64,000 nt of DNA from the NCBI GenBank assembly GCA_004794785.1, contig SJOL01005588.1:128557-192556 (forward strand). Reading direction: 5' to 3'. The stretch comes from Opisthorchis felineus. Its lineage: Eukaryota > Platyhelminthes > Trematoda > Opisthorchiida > Opisthorchiidae. Below the pieces are notes generated by a model. That model was not told the origin of the DNA. It ran no database searches and saw only the letters and a list, made by a program, of their open reading frames with translations. The position numbers and the translations under genes are program-made. Positions 36,000-49,461 of the stretch are shown piece by piece (the first letter of the stretch is position 1; the number at the start of each line of letters is the position of its first letter).

Positions 36000-36150
36000 T
36001 CGACAAATACTCTCATTTGCACATGAATTTGGTCTTGACAGCAGACTCATTTAAATCCAGCGGAATCCCCCGTTTTTATGATGGTCCCCAAGAAAGGCGG
36101 AACCGATTGTGGGCTGTAGAAGAGTTTTCTGCAACCTAATGAGTAGTGCG
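36000..36150 (+). repeat. hammerhead-ribozyme repeat copy, core decayed
   Basis: The arm (CAAATACTCTCATTTGCACA to CATTTAAATCCAGC) runs directly into a degraded core. CTGATGA has become TTATGATG and stem II GGTCCCCAAGAAAGGC is partly kept. GAAAC has become GGAACC. GTGGGCTGTAGAAG and GCAACCTAATGAGTAGTG follow as in intact copies. Confidence 0.6.
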
Positions 36151-39100
36151 TCGTGTCCAGACATCAAACATCCTGTTTTCAAACATTGAGTAACTGGATT
36201 AAAAATGCTACATTGAAGTGGAAAGCGCTTGAGCATGGAGTGGAAAATTAATGTACGCGGCCGTTTCCTGTTCCTGTATTTCATATGCTGAAAATTATTT
36301 TCTGCTCATCTCTGCGTGACAGAAGCCCAAAGTGAGCCTCACTCAAATCAAGCAAGGCAACTGAAGTGATCGGCTACAACTGTTCCCCTCCGGAGAGACC
36401 AGCCATAAGAAGATCGGATTTAGTTGCTCCTCCGAATAGTGTTTCAGCAGTAAAATCCTTTTTAGAAGAAAAATGCCAAAAAGCACTGTTTCAGTCCATT
36501 CCATCTGAGGTCTTTTTCAGCGGATAACAGCCATTGTTTCTAGTTGCCTGTTTTATATGACTGCTTGAAATAAACTTTTCACACAATCTGTCTGCACCAC
36601 TCGAATTTCAGTGTGAGTAATAATGCTTAACTGCTTAGTTCCACTAAGCATCAACAGAGTGGTTTTGGTGTCTGACCGTCTTTATTGTGAAGAATCGTTT
36701 GATTGTAAAAATCAGTAGACAGTGAAGTTGATGTTGATAACTGGGGAAAGAGTAAATTATTTTTTTGTCTTTATACCTGACCTACAGAACTCATGGCGAT
36801 GATTGAAAACAACTCAAATAATCCTATTTTTGCTAGGCTAGCCAAATGTTGACTACAGGCTGTTACGGCACACCAAGGCATGTATTCGTAATTTGATAGG
36901 GCTCCTACACGAAACATTTGCTATGGGTTTTTAATGTCCTTTGCGAGATAAACTTAAGCCAAATTGCGAACATGATACATAGCTAATTTTCCGTCAGTTA
37001 GTTTTGGCTACCAAGATGCAGCACCTTGTACACAACCTGGAAAATCGCGGAGAGCATGTACAGTGCCATGCGCCTGTAGGGTTCTTCTGTGGACAAATTT
37101 ACCATGTTTACATCATATTTCACTGTGTCCTGCTCCGCATTTTTGGAACCACTTCAGCCGCAGCAGCTAAAGACGCTTTCGCTGTTGTTATTTCGCTGAA
37201 GATCTGGACACCAGGCTAGGAAATTCTCCCGACAAGTTGTGGAAGTCAGTCTGATGAATTCATCTGCAACTCTGAGTAAATTAACTAGAATTTGCAACCC
37301 TGCGAAATTCGAATGGTGACATTTTCAACCAACAGAAAAACAATGATATCCCATTAATGCGATTACTGGTGAGTGGATAAATGAATGCGGTCATGTGCAA
37401 CAACCTTACACTGGCATTAGCACGTGAATTGTTTGCCACTGTATGCCATTCCATTAGGATATTGAACTTTTGTTCAAGACAGAATCAACGAAACAAAGGA
37501 TAGCACAGCACGGAGGTGACTCATCAAATGAGCTACTTTCAGAGGCCCTTTCGAGGAACGAACATAGTAGAATGAAAATGAACAAATGAAGGCATGATGA
37601 CGTGCATTTTCTAGGATTAGTTGCAAGTAGCTATTTTGCAAATTGCAGCTGGAAGGCCTCATCCTCATGGAGGCCATAACATCAGTGTTATAAGGAGTGG
37701 TGTGTAATCATTATTCTGAGTGATTAGCACGAATTAAAGTGTGTCAAGCAAGAAGAAAGGGAACAAAAAAATTGACTGTGTTTTGGAAAGTTTCCGATTA
37801 ATCATTTCTGTGCCTGTGTGAGTCTCTGCGGTCAATGGACTCCACTCATTATGCCCTACTACGGAAACCTCAAGATGATTACCGTTTAGACTACTGGTCG
37901 TCTTCCATTTTTTGGCATACTTGGGGGTTGTTCAGGTACAGTGAAAATGGTTTTTTACTTTTTAGCATTACCTAGCATCAAATATGCTGCTTAGTTTTTG
38001 ACTTAAGAAAATGGTAAACACTCGTCTTATCATATTTCTTCGAAAGCGTATGCCAATACATCCAGTAATTATGAACTGCTTTATGGGTAGTAACTTTTAC
38101 AGTGCGCCATCAGTGACTTTGTTTCACGGTTACGGAATACAGAAGGCTGCTTCAGCAGTCTTCTGTTTGCCGTGATATCGTTGACCATGCTGTGGCCTTC
38201 AAAATACTGCAAATCATTGGCAAATCAGATGCAATGCAGCTCATATTTGGTCGGGTCATGAATACACGCAGTTTGCTTGATTATGACCATTAAACTTGGA
38301 GCATGTGAAGACACGCATTCGGTGAAGATAAAAGTTTGGGAGTTGAGTCGGTCGCATTCGCTTAACAGAGCATCCCTTGTACATTCCTTCGATGTTAGAA
38401 GTAAATATCTATCTTTATTTGCAAAAACGAACTATTTGCTTTCCAAGCTGCAAGTAGTAATGCGTTTAAGAGTAACCAACAACTAGCAAGGGAAATCGGA
38501 AAAATGTATTTCTTCTTCAAATACCTAGAATCAATCGACCGTTCCCGGGAGGAGGAGTTAGAAGTGAACGTCGATTTCTTATAAGCGTCTGATTGACGCA
38601 TCCAATTCCAACGTTCTCATTTATGCGTGTTTTACATTTCACTTCATTTTATCTTAAGAACAAACCTCAGGATTACGAGACAAACATATTCGCATATCAG
38701 ACATCACGGTTTCCCCACATAACACGCAACATTCTGTTGACCAGCTTACGAGAAGTTCATCCGATAAACAAGAATGTTTTTGCTGATCGATCTCCATCCC
38801 GACCGCATAACAAATGTTTCTGAGTGATTGCCATAAACGTGATCATTTTACTGTCGGATAGCTCCAGGAATCAACAGGTTCCTTATTAGTATTGTTATTG
38901 GATTCTGTTATATAATTGTTTGTGATGGTAAGTAACTGCCATTAGGCCACGGAAAGCAGACTGAGTCAAAACTTTATTTCAAACTTCATTTCCACTATCG
39001 GATGTCACATGCTGCTGTTCGTGATTCCGTTGGTTACACATCATTTTGTAAAGGAATTATTCTAGTCACCAGTTATTTCGGTCAAATTTTGAAAAAAAAC

Positions 39101-39685
39101 TGCAGTAATTTGCCCTTACCGGTGAAATGTTGTCGGCATCATGAACCTATTGTTTATGGCGAACATTTTCTCGTTCGCCCGACGATGTATCACACAATCT
39201 TCTTTAGTTTTCTGGCCAATCGTTCCGAGTTAAGTGCAAAGGTACGTCCTAATAGCACCCCCACGCGTTTGTTCTGACTGGGATTCCTCTGATTTGTACA
39301 TGGACACGGACGTCTGTAAGTTTGATATGACTTTTCACCCTGTGTCGCTTACTTGTTTTATCCGAAGCAGTCTTATTTCCTGAAAAATTCATCCTGTGGC
39401 CTGAAACAGTGGAGTGCACTCTCCAGGGGACTTGGATCTATTATCAAAATTAAAACTACAGAGGGACCAGTGGATTTTGAATGTGTTGACTGCACAATTT
39501 TGATATTTGATGCTGATACATTGCAAAAATTATCTTAAAAGGACATCAGAACTTCGGAGTGCAAAATGTGGTCCTGAGACCTTAAGGCGAAGCGCTTGGT
39601 TTTGTCAATTGCAGCTGAGCGCATTGAATGTAAGGTAACCAGGGCGCAAACTACGCTCGCCATTTTCGTCATTTTTGGATGTGTG
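36151..39685. other. no gene recognised
   Basis: Only short frames (91 codons at most). No repeats of the families described elsewhere in the window were noticed. Confidence 0.3.
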
Positions 39686-39689
39686 TACA

Positions 39690-39838
39690 AACAGCTGTCA
39701 GCACAGTCTGACTGAAAAGCCAAGAAGCACTGTACAGCTGTTTCGTCCTTATTAGGAATCATAAGCAGTACGCATCTCATGAAACTCCAGCGAGTCTCGA
39801 ACCCGCAACCTCCTGGCTACAAAGATGTGCGGTGCTAT
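39690..39838 (-). repeat. SINE copy, head-to-head with the next
   Basis: On the minus strand GGTTGCGGGTTCGAGACTCGC is the B box. The body (GTTTCATGAGATGCGTACTGC, TTATGATTCCTAATAAGGAC, GAAACAGCTGTACAGTGCTT) runs leftwards. Confidence 0.7.
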
Positions 39839-39859
39839 ATCCTGTCTAAAAACTAGTTA

Positions 39860-40078
39860 ATCACACTGCTGATCAGCCGCTCGTGGCTGAACGGTTAAGA
39901 GTTCAAACTTGTAGCTGGTAGGTCGCGGGTTCCCGACTCTCTGAAGTTCCTTGAGATGCGTACTGACGACGATTTCTAATAAAAACGAAACAGCTGTACA
40001 GTGCCACTTACCTTTTCAGCATAGCTTGTCTTCACTTACAGGACGAAATCTCCACCGAAATTCCCAAATCTCCTCACA
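39860..40078 (+). repeat. SINE copy, head-to-head with the previous
   Basis: GCTCGTGGCTGAACGGTTAAG (A box), GTCGCGGGTTCCCGACTC (degraded B box), TTGAGATGCGTACTGACGACG, ACGAAACAGCTGTACAGTGC and the tail ACAGGACGAAATCTCCACCGA. Confidence 0.75.
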
Positions 40079-40083
40079 CTACG

Positions 40084-40087
<4 letters not shown>

Positions 40088-40122
<35 letters not shown>
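40088..40122. repeat. (AT)n microsatellite
   Basis: A pure AT run directly follows the 3' end of the SINE, as often seen at SINE tails. Confidence 0.95.
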
Positions 40123-40123
<1 letters not shown>

Positions 40124-43100
40124 TTAATATTAGCTTAAACAGTTATCCAACTGTCACTTGTGCATTGGACAGATTCATCTATGACAAAGAACAACCACCG
40201 AAAATATGTCTTCAAGGTCATTGGTAGTTCAACTTTCAAGGCGCATTTAGTTCGGCTAAACATTTCAGTATTATCTTCAAAAACCCTCCAACATAGATTT
40301 ACTGATTCTCGTATCTTCCGTGCAACCTCTTCTCTCTACTTTCTGTCTACGTTGTCAACCCTCTCAAGCTTTTATTTCGACGTGGATCCTACAGCAAATC
40401 CTCTTGCAGAATGATATTTTTCACACATTGCTTGAGACACACCCATAAATCGTTCAACAACATAAGCCTGGAAGGTTCCGTTATACGGGGAACCACTTTC
40501 ATTGTGCACTAGATCTCCAAGCCATAGCGGATTCTAAACTCATCTACTAACGATATTCTGTAAGGATGTTAATAGTTGTCTTCGAAAGCGCAACATAGAA
40601 TCATTTGGTTTTAACCATTATCAGTTCTGTGATGCAGCGGCACATGAGCCAACTTCTCCCGCCTTAACGTTGTTTTTGGGTTAAGCTGTTTGTTCAGTCG
40701 CTCATTACTTTGTGCAACGAACCGAGCAACCAGCAATTTTATTGAGTCGTGGTTGGCCAGAGTGTAGGAGCTGCAATGTACTGGGGTGTCAAATATATCA
40801 TATCAACAAATAAGCCAGTGAGAAGTGGAGCCATGTGGTGTCACTGTTCGTTATCCGCCTCAGGAGTAGACGAATACAGCGACGCAAGCAATAGGTCACT
40901 GGGGGGACTAAGCCGACAGCGTCACAATAATCACACAACTCACCCCCTCACTCGAGTAGCGGGGACAAAGCTCTGTGGTGGGGGGAATCGTTGTCCAGAG
41001 GGTTAATATTTCATCAACAAAAGAAGCGACTAACGTAGAAAATTCGGAGAAACAAGAAGCCTCATATGTACTACGTATGTCAAACCAATGTCTACCGGAA
41101 TTTTTCCACCACAAAAATCCGTTAATAAAAATTTCGCCGGGGGGGGGGTAGGGGGTAAGTCATGACATATCGTATATCGAGTGCTCTGGAATCTTCGCGC
41201 CTTCGTAGCTGGCTTCTAGGTGATTCCCCTTGCGCCTAACTTAAAGCCCTGCGGCATATAGCACGTAAGGGTGGTGGGCGTACTGTCACATGTCAACCGG
41301 ACTCACTAGCTAGAGTTTGTCGATCACTGCCCGCTGGGTTTGTGTTAGTTTAAGTTCACCAAAGTTGCTGAACTAATCTAGCTGACGGTGTCTGGTTCTG
41401 AAAGGATTCCCGTTGTGTTTATTTCAGTCTTGTCGTAAGATGAAGACACCTTGATCTTAATCGTCTTCCCAAGTGACAGAATTGTTTTGAGGTAAGCCCT
41501 CACCCACCCCTTCTCTTCACTCTATACCAGAGCCTCTTTCTCCGTGAGTCTACGCCAGTTAGACACTAGTATCTACAGCCGGAACACGAAACATCTGGGC
41601 TTATTGCAAAAATGTCTTCAGACGACAAACTGCCCTGAAACTGCACTCGACAAAAATGTTTGACTCATGTTGTTTAGAATGAATAGTCTCAACGAAGTGT
41701 CCTGGGGTAAAGGAGCAGTCGACTGTCGCATCACGGATGTGCATATAGTCCACAGAAGACCATTGATCGTTTGGTTAACGAGCTTGGATCGATTTCCTTC
41801 AACCTTTTATTCTACACCTATTGTCAAATCCGGATACCGTTTGTTTCGCCTCACGCAATCTGTAAGTACAATATCCCTACGGAGAGCAAACGCACAAACG
41901 TATTCGACTGCCTGACTCAGTTTCAGTGACTTTATCGTGCAGAAGGACTGAACTCCTGGTTATCGCTCGCTAATTCAAATAAACTCGAGAAGTGAGTGGT
42001 ATCCGTGGGACCCCTAGGCAACAATGCTCGCGCCAAACCCAGGTCCATAGTCATACACATTCATGCGGAAGTGCGCTGTGAGAAATGAATGATCAGATAC
42101 CTCAGATATGGCAGTGTCACGACAGTGTACTGCAGTAAAACACTGCTTTTACTGTCCATAAAAAGGATGACGGCAATAGTCAGGAGAACGTTATTAATCC
42201 TAACACTTCACGCTCAGTAGTAGGGAAGGCCTAACGGATTAGGTTTTCATCGTTGGGCACATCCGAATATAGTTATTTCTCAAATAATTTCAAATTCCTC
42301 TGCAAGGTTTGAAGCTACCACATAACTATTCAAAATCTGCTGGATTCTGAAAGGCTTCCCTCACAGGCCACCCTTATTGATTCATTCTACGGGACAAACT
42401 ATTGTCAAATTGAACTTATCCCCACAGTATGAGTTTATCTGATGCTTCAGATAGTCAGGGTGTTGGATAAGAAATTTCAAAGCGCAGAGATCTGATACGG
42501 CAACTTATTTGTTCATTCCGTTCTCTAGCCACCGCATCCCGTAGTTTGTGTTCCGCAGCACTACATCGGGACATCAAGCACGACAAATCCTTTAGTAGGT
42601 TTGTGTGATTAACCGCAACTCCACCAGTACAACAACTTTGTAACCGCTGGCGAAATTCACCTTTCTCCCACCCACACTACATTGGACCAGGTTGCCTCGA
42701 CCTTCTTTACCAGAAAAATGTCACAATATGAACAGCAGCTAGGTTTGGTCATTATCTTGTCATCTAAACTAGCCTGTGAAATGTCAGTGAGTAGAGTCAA
42801 ACAAGCACTGAGAGCAGTATCATTAGACAGAATCGTTTGGTCCTCTTTTGATTTTCCATCAAAGTACAGAGTAACATAGAGTTAATTGCGTACCCGATAC
42901 GAGTCGAGCTGACTTTTAATGACCCAAATACTGACGGGCTTCGTTTTGTTGAGAGAAAATTGAGGTGTAATTACGGCAATTATCTTCCCCTCTTGTTGTC
43001 TCTTTGTAGCGCGTGCGTGCGTGCGTGTCCATCCTCTACGGTTCGACATCTCTCACCTATCACGGCTTGCCTAACCCACGAATGAAATTGTTCGTATGCC

Positions 43101-46100
43101 AGCCCTCGTGACAATAACATGCACGCTCCCTCACTCAGAGTTTAGGGCTGCCTGTTGGCTTGGCGTACAGACGTGTGACGTACAGGGTGGAGAGTCGCAC
43201 GTTGCTGGTGCCTTGGAAGCAGTTAGGGGGACGAAAGTCTGCTGTCAGCAAACTGTTTTGTTTTGCGCAAAACGACAATGTGGCAGTAGTGATGCGACGA
43301 TCCTCAATGATAAACAACCTATGTGAACCTTATGTATTGTCGGGTAGGGGAGGGGACATAGTAGATGGTTCAATGCTGTTATGCCCCTTAAGCATCAGCA
43401 AGAGTTTACGCAGTCATTTTGCTTGCCATCAACACGTATAATCATGTTTATATAGAATCGGAACAGGCTGACTGAAATAGTCTTGTCTAGGCTGTTCACA
43501 GAGCCTCAAGAACATTGACGGGCAATCGTGGTTCATTCGCATGCACAAACATAAACGCGTTCACATCACCCTCGTTTGACCGTTCCTCCGTCTGTCCTGA
43601 CGAAAATATTCAGGTGGGTTCGCTCTTATTACAGCTCATTAGCAATGCATATCTTGGCTATGTTGGACATCTGACATGCGTGGCGAGTGTGGTACTATCA
43701 GTTCACCCGCACCGCAAAGAAAATGCAGTGCCGGTGAGCTCTGTTAAGGGAGAAATCTGAGTCCTGTGCTCGCTCCTTAGTGTGAGTACAACGGAACAAA
43801 TACGCCGGGACAGGAAGAGGACTGTCCTAATGAGAGTGATATGAACGTTAATTCTAAAAATCCAGCAATCCTCTACCACTAACGAAAAAATATCGTTCTG
43901 CTTTACTATTGTAGTATGCGCGCTGTGGAAGTGCCGAAGGTAGGGTTTCGTGGCAATTTCTGTGAGTAGAAAACAGAAAGTAACCTCATGAGCGGACGTC
44001 CAGTGGGCAAGGTTTTACGACACCAGTATATACTTATAAATCAACCCAAATGTCAGACGCTGTACACCGTGGTCGGTAATCAATCTAAAAGCTCCAAAGT
44101 GGGGCTGGAATCCGGGCCATCGCAATACTAGTCTGCGATCAGGTTCATTCAATTTACAATTTTTGAATGCTCCCTGGGTGTTCAGATCGAAAGACTCATG
44201 CCGACGATCCGCCTGCAGTCACGCTGAGTAATTCGATAGTGGGTAAAATCGAAAACTGCATATTGTGCATGTTGCGCCAGTAATAATTTACTGGTCGTCT
44301 ATCTGCTGAGTCTGAAACACTTTCCATCATACTGAGTGTGACAGCACCTTCAGTACGGTCATGAGTGTTTGTGCTGAACTGATCTGGAAAAGTTACAATG
44401 GATATGGATAAAAATACCCCGCATTTAGGGACAGTTTCGAGTTTCCCGTGAACTTATAGTCAAAGTTCTTGAAAACACCCAGCTGAACCGGACAAGAGAT
44501 GGGAAACACAGTCCATTTGGGCAGAAAGTACCCCTCTAGTTGAGGCCGTTTTATCGGCCTCTTTTCAGCTGGTATTCCCATTGTCAATTCTGACTCGTAA
44601 TATTGTAGGTGACTACATCTGGGTTGATAGAGTGTTATTGCCATGATGCATTCTGAGAAAAAAGTTGTGAAAACTAACCACGCTTTAGAGCTTTTTATCT
44701 TGTCTAAGCTCGGTTATCGAGTGGCCGAGTTAGAAATTGCTCCATTGTCTGATCGTCAACCAAACCAAAATAAGACACAGCTGTTTGTGCGTTCATCTGT
44801 GTCCCTACAGGCCAGGATATACGTACAAAGTTTCGCCTCTCAGGTTTGTTTTAACCTAACTTTGGTGAGCACAGACCTACCTACCAGCTACTCGAGTCCT
44901 CGAATATGCTCTGTCCTCAAGATATGGAGGCTTGTTTATTGGTTTAGGCACAGCGCCATAAACTCGGCCAAAATCAGGCATTCCTTGAGGTGTGGAACAA
45001 AGATGGCCCTTGTAAGGTTAATCGACAGCGCCCCAAATTGGATCACCCACCACCTACCTGGAAGAGTGCAAGAAAGTAAATAACTTGGGAAATTTGTCCT
45101 TTCTTTGCATGGTATTTTATTCACACGCTAACAACTGGTTCAACAATATGGAACACTACACAGCAGCCGTGGGTTAGTAACTTTCAGCCACAAAGTATGC
45201 TCGTATGGCTAATGAAATCGAGCACTTTGGAAAGTGGGATACAAAGGTGTTTGTACCGTACGACTGTAATTAAGGGAAACCGTATACGGAGACCCACAAC
45301 TGGTTCATTCCTTCCAACACCACTAACGTGACGATCTCTGAAACGTTTGTACGGGAGAAGGAGGTAAGTTTAAAGTTAGAAGTGAAAAACACCAGTTTCA
45401 CCTTACTCATTGACGGGCTTGTAAGATTCAAGTCCTTTGAGGAAATCCGTAATCAAGTTTTAGTCGTTGAAGCTTACGAAGTACTTACTGACAGAAATGA
45501 CTGAAGGAACATCCAGAATCTATTTAGTTAGATCTGTTATGTGAAGACTTGCAAAGTAATGAGAAATCAGATAATTTTCCTTGAAGCCGTCAGAGAATGT
45601 GTCGAAGGGTGGGGAAGTTGACTTACCGGCATTAGCTGAAGCCACTAGGTTTTTGGAAGTAGTATGGCAATCGAATATAGAGTGTTGCTGGAGGATATGC
45701 AAATATACCTTAATGTGGATTTCGATCGTCTAGTAGTCATGCAGAACAATCGTCTCTGCTTGGTTAATTTAATTCCGTTCGTATATCTTTGCACTTCAGC
45801 ATATCTAGTAGGCTTAGTATAAGTGCACTGACTACTGTAGGATATTTGGACCTGTGTTGACAAAACCCCTCAAGAAGGGACCCCCACACATGCGGACCTT
45901 AAGGTCCTCTTGATGGCGTCCCTTCTTAAAAGATTTCACTGCGTTTCTCTCCGAGATGCCTTAACAATCCCTGAAGAAGATTGTTGCCACGGACATCACG
46001 TCCTGTCGTTGTGACAAGGTTGTCGAAGAGTGGATGCCTATTTCATGACAAGTTTATTGGTTCTTCCCGACGAACACCAGTGCCTACATGACTGAAGTGG

Positions 46101-46450
46101 TACATACATATATAACTGTCTGTTGAGTTACTTTGTACACAGCTATGTAAGTAGTACCATGTTTTTTAGAAACACACCTTCATCGGTCGAGCCTGCGCAT
46201 TTGTAAGAAGATTACCTCGTAGACTTCCGAGAGTAAATAGAACTGAACAATTCTCAACCGAAAGAGCTGTTTGGTCGTTCTCGGGCATTGAACAAGCATC
46301 TGAACGTGTGTGCACTACAGTGCGACCTCTGCGACTACAAATGAATTTTGTTGCTTGTAGGCTTCATTTCGATCTCGGGAATGACCACATTCTATGGCTA
46401 TTTCTTGTTTCTCCTTTTTTCGAAAATCCTAAGCATCATTCAACTCTGTG
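40123..46450. other. no gene recognised; small simple repeats
   Basis: A run of ten G (41,139-41,148) and a short GCGT repeat (43,009-43,026) are the only sequence-level oddities. The longest frame, 44643-45083 plus (146 codons), has no recognisable domain and overlaps frames on the other strand. Confidence 0.35.
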
Positions 46451-46451
46451 A

Positions 46452-46455
<4 letters not shown>

Positions 46456-46482
<27 letters not shown>

Positions 46483-46508
46483 GCATCAATATATATGTTA
46501 ATATATGG
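46456..46508. repeat. AT microsatellite, interrupted
   Basis: ATATAT run with ATGCATCAAT in the middle. Confidence 0.9.
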
Positions 46509-46895
46509 TTGAACGAAACAAGTTTTGAATGTCCTGTTCTCAGAACTCGTATGTGATCCAGACAGTCAAGATTTCAATTTCAAATAAATTAGATACGGCA
46601 AAATCGTGGTCAAAGGGACTCAAGTTGCTTGTTTTTATTCGTCTAAGTCACCCTATGGCTCCCATCACCATGGTCCAACCTAGCAACAGGTGCTCACGAA
46701 CAACTTTCGTCTACCCATAATGAAAACAAATCGAAAGCTGGAATGAACCGAATTATTCGTCGTTCATGTTTTTAAACAAACTACAAGTGAGATTAAGGCG
46801 GTTACATTTAGATTAGAGTGAACTTAAACCAGAAATTGGCAGTATTTTATTGCCGAAATTTTCAGTTTCAATCAAATGCCATGAATCAACACTGT
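46509..46895. other. no gene recognised
   Basis: One 63-codon frame, no signature. Confidence 0.3.
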
Positions 46896-46899
46896 TTAG

Positions 46900-47245
46900 A
46901 AGATTGCTGAAAACTCTCTGAAAGCCCAATACCAGTTTCATCTTACTTGGAACTGATCAAGTAGACATGGTCTCCTGGCTTTCGTCAGTCTTTTGTTCTA
47001 CTTGAACACTAAATTGCACGCAAAAGGTGAATTAGACTCGATCACAAATTAGGTTGGTGTTAACAGGCGATACCTAACTCTCAGTTGGACCTCTCGTTTA
47101 TGACGTCTAATGTTGTGCTACATAAAAAGTATACTTCGATAAATGGAATATTGTGTCAACCGAGCATTTAGGTGATCTCTGCGCAACACATTCAATAGAA
47201 GAATACCATAACTGGGAGACTCAGCTGGGATTAGGTTGTCTCCCG
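46900..47245 (-). repeat. old, decayed hammerhead-ribozyme repeat copy
   Basis: Fragments of the family order are readable on the minus strand: CATAAACGAGAGGTCCAACT, GTTCAAGTAGAACAAAAGAC, a remnant TGATCAGTTCCAAGTAAGAT in place of the core, and TTTTCAGCAATCTTC at the end. Confidence 0.45.
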
Positions 47246-48425
47246 TTAGCACCACCTTAAGTTGCAAATGAATGCATAATTCGGCTATTTCACGTGGTTC
47301 ACGCAACCGTTCAACAAGAAAATTTGCGGAGAAGCGATGTTGCTGTCAAACACTGTTCACCGGATTTCAGGTAGCAACCAAGCCTGGGGTGACTCAACAG
47401 TGCCTGCCTTCAGAATACACCACACTGTCAGTTTCTCTGCAAGGTGTTCCAATTTCACACTGATTCCCATGAAGTTCATTTCTCAAGAGAGACCGATTTC
47501 GATCCTTCCCACAGGGTTCTCTGCTTTGAGAAGTTATGTCTTCCAAGACAATCCATGATTCTTGCTAAATCAGCAGTTAAACCTAAAGCAGGTTAGCTGC
47601 TGAAGTATACCTGACAATCCGGCACCAGCACTTGCAGGATCGCAGCTCATACCTTCCTAAAGGTTTGCTGAAGTACAATGTAAATGGAACTGTAGTCGAA
47701 CAGATTCCTCACCAATAATCAGCTACGTAAGGCCTCATTTGTAACACAAGTTAACAACAGCTGAAAATAGTTTGAATGTCTCAGTAAACAAAAGTGTAAA
47801 GTGGACATAAAAATATGCCTGCACACGTCCGCTTTTTACTAGTCTGATGGGCTGGATCTATTCCGAAACGACCAGAATTTGTTAATTTTGCACTCGATTC
47901 CCGACGAAAATGATAAGAAAATGTATATCTCACATCTTTATTATGAATATGACCCTGTTATGTTTACCAACAGACAAATTTTTCCCATCTATCTCTGACG
48001 GTCTTTTACAAATAGGGTATGTTTACACTTCATCGATAGCCGAATTCAAAGTGTATGGATGTAGTTATGGCCCATCTTGTCGAAAATGTCATTTGAGTTC
48101 AACGAATGCAGGATGACAATTAGTCTGAATTTTACGATGAATCATTCATGCATGTTGTATATGAAACGTCCTAGCCTTATTGTAGCACTGTTGTTCGACC
48201 AGGTATTTTTAGCCTGAAGGGTGAAATCCTGAGTAGCCATTCATTTCCTTTGTGCTTCACAAAAATCTCCCCCAGCAGTTGTCTTGAAAAGACTGTTGCT
48301 TAGGCATATGTTAGGCTGGCGTATGACATCAGGCGATATCCGAAAAGGTTCACTAATTAGAATGTACTTTGCTTACTTTGCGTACTCAGCATTAGTTCGT
48401 TCTGCTTATAGTGTGAGTTTAGACG
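47246..48425. other. no gene recognised
   Basis: Short frames only. CTGATGGGCTGG followed by CCGAAACGACC near 47,844-47,874 faintly resembles the ribozyme core but lacks pairing stems. Confidence 0.3.
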
Positions 48426-48427
48426 CA

Positions 48428-48728
48428 ATACACTACTCATAAGGTTGCTGAATGCTCTTCAACAGCCCACGACCGATTTCGCCCTTCTTGGGGCTCATCA
48501 GGTAGGCGCAGTCCCCGAGTTTCCGTTAACCTTATGTTCTAATTGAACCCAAAATGGACTGATTTCGACAAATACACTCAGTTGCATACGAATTTGGTTT
48601 TGACGGGGGGCTCACCTTTAAACCCAGCTGAATCTTGAATATCATTCCAAATGAAACATGAGGCGACCTGGTGCAGCAAATTCAGTTGCTTAAAAGCATC
48701 ATAAACGAGAGATTTAGCTAGTGTGAGT
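48428..48728 (-). repeat. hammerhead-ribozyme repeat copy with inverted arms
   Basis: On the minus strand: arm (CTAAATCTCTCGTTTATGATG), GCTGCACCAGGTCGCCTCATG, arm (GATTCAGCTGGGTTTAAAGG to CAACTGAGTGTATTTGTCG), then GAACATAAGGTTAACG, the ribozyme core and CAACCTTATGAGTAGTG. Confidence 0.75.
48465..48507 (-). ncRNA. hammerhead ribozyme core (type I)
   Basis: Minus strand: GCCTAC, CTGATGA (48501-48495), stem II GCCC/GGGC, GAAA, stem III ATC/GGT (U-G wobble), cleavage triplet GTC, then GTGGGC. Stem I pairs fully with one G-U. This is the cleanest copy. Confidence 0.8.
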
Positions 48729-49455
48729 TTGTTCATTTGATCCACCGTCCGTATCCGCGTATTCTAGAAGTTAGACGACGAAGCACGTGCTGCAGACAAT
48801 TCATCTACGTCAGTTGGCCACCCTACTGGAGTTGGTCACAGCTGTTCTCCTCACTTCATATGGTCGAGTTATGTTGCGGATTTGAGACATGGTTTGGCGG
48901 ATATTCGTGAACGTACCTGTCTGGATGCTTTTTTAAGCGTTACGCACACAACCTCATTCTGTTGCTAGGTGCCGTTTGACCCTAACCCTTCCAAAAGTAT
49001 TGAGTAACTCTTTTAACAATGCAAATTTTGTGAACGTTCCATTATCTCAATAGTAATTTTTAGGGGTTTTGTCAAATTTCTTGTGAGTTGCAAGACGACA
49101 GGCCACAATTCAGCAAGGTAAAAGACCAACTTGGATCTGAGAGGATCGTAATATGAATTTGGTTTCACCTTTGTTTGGCTGCATTACAGATGTGTCTAAA
49201 TTGCTAGAAATCCTGCCTGGTTGAACCAGTCGGATATTATTGATTTCAGTTCACGGTCTCCAAATCTGAAGGACTGAGAACTGGATGCGCCTGAAATGTC
49301 CTGATTGCACGCCCATTAACTCTTCACTTATTGGTCAGGCCATAAGAATAATCGGAAGCAAGTTCTCCACATTCTAGTACTGAACTACACTCCCATGGAA
49401 ACGCGACCGTTTCTTAAAACCTCGTGAATGTGGCAAAATGACTGGACGGGTAGCA
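48729..49455. other. region beyond the ETS gene's 3' end
   Basis: No coding feature was recognised. Confidence 0.3.
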
Positions 49456-49461
49456 TTTATT
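49456..49461 (-). terminator. candidate polyadenylation signal for the ETS gene
   Basis: AATAAA on the minus strand, 175 bp downstream of the ETS stop codon. The hexamer is common by chance in AT-rich DNA. Confidence 0.4.

Noticed and set aside
44643..45083. 146-codon plus-strand ORF as a gene
   Set aside because: No domain, no supporting splice sites, and overlapping open frames on the other strand; length is within chance for AT-moderate DNA.
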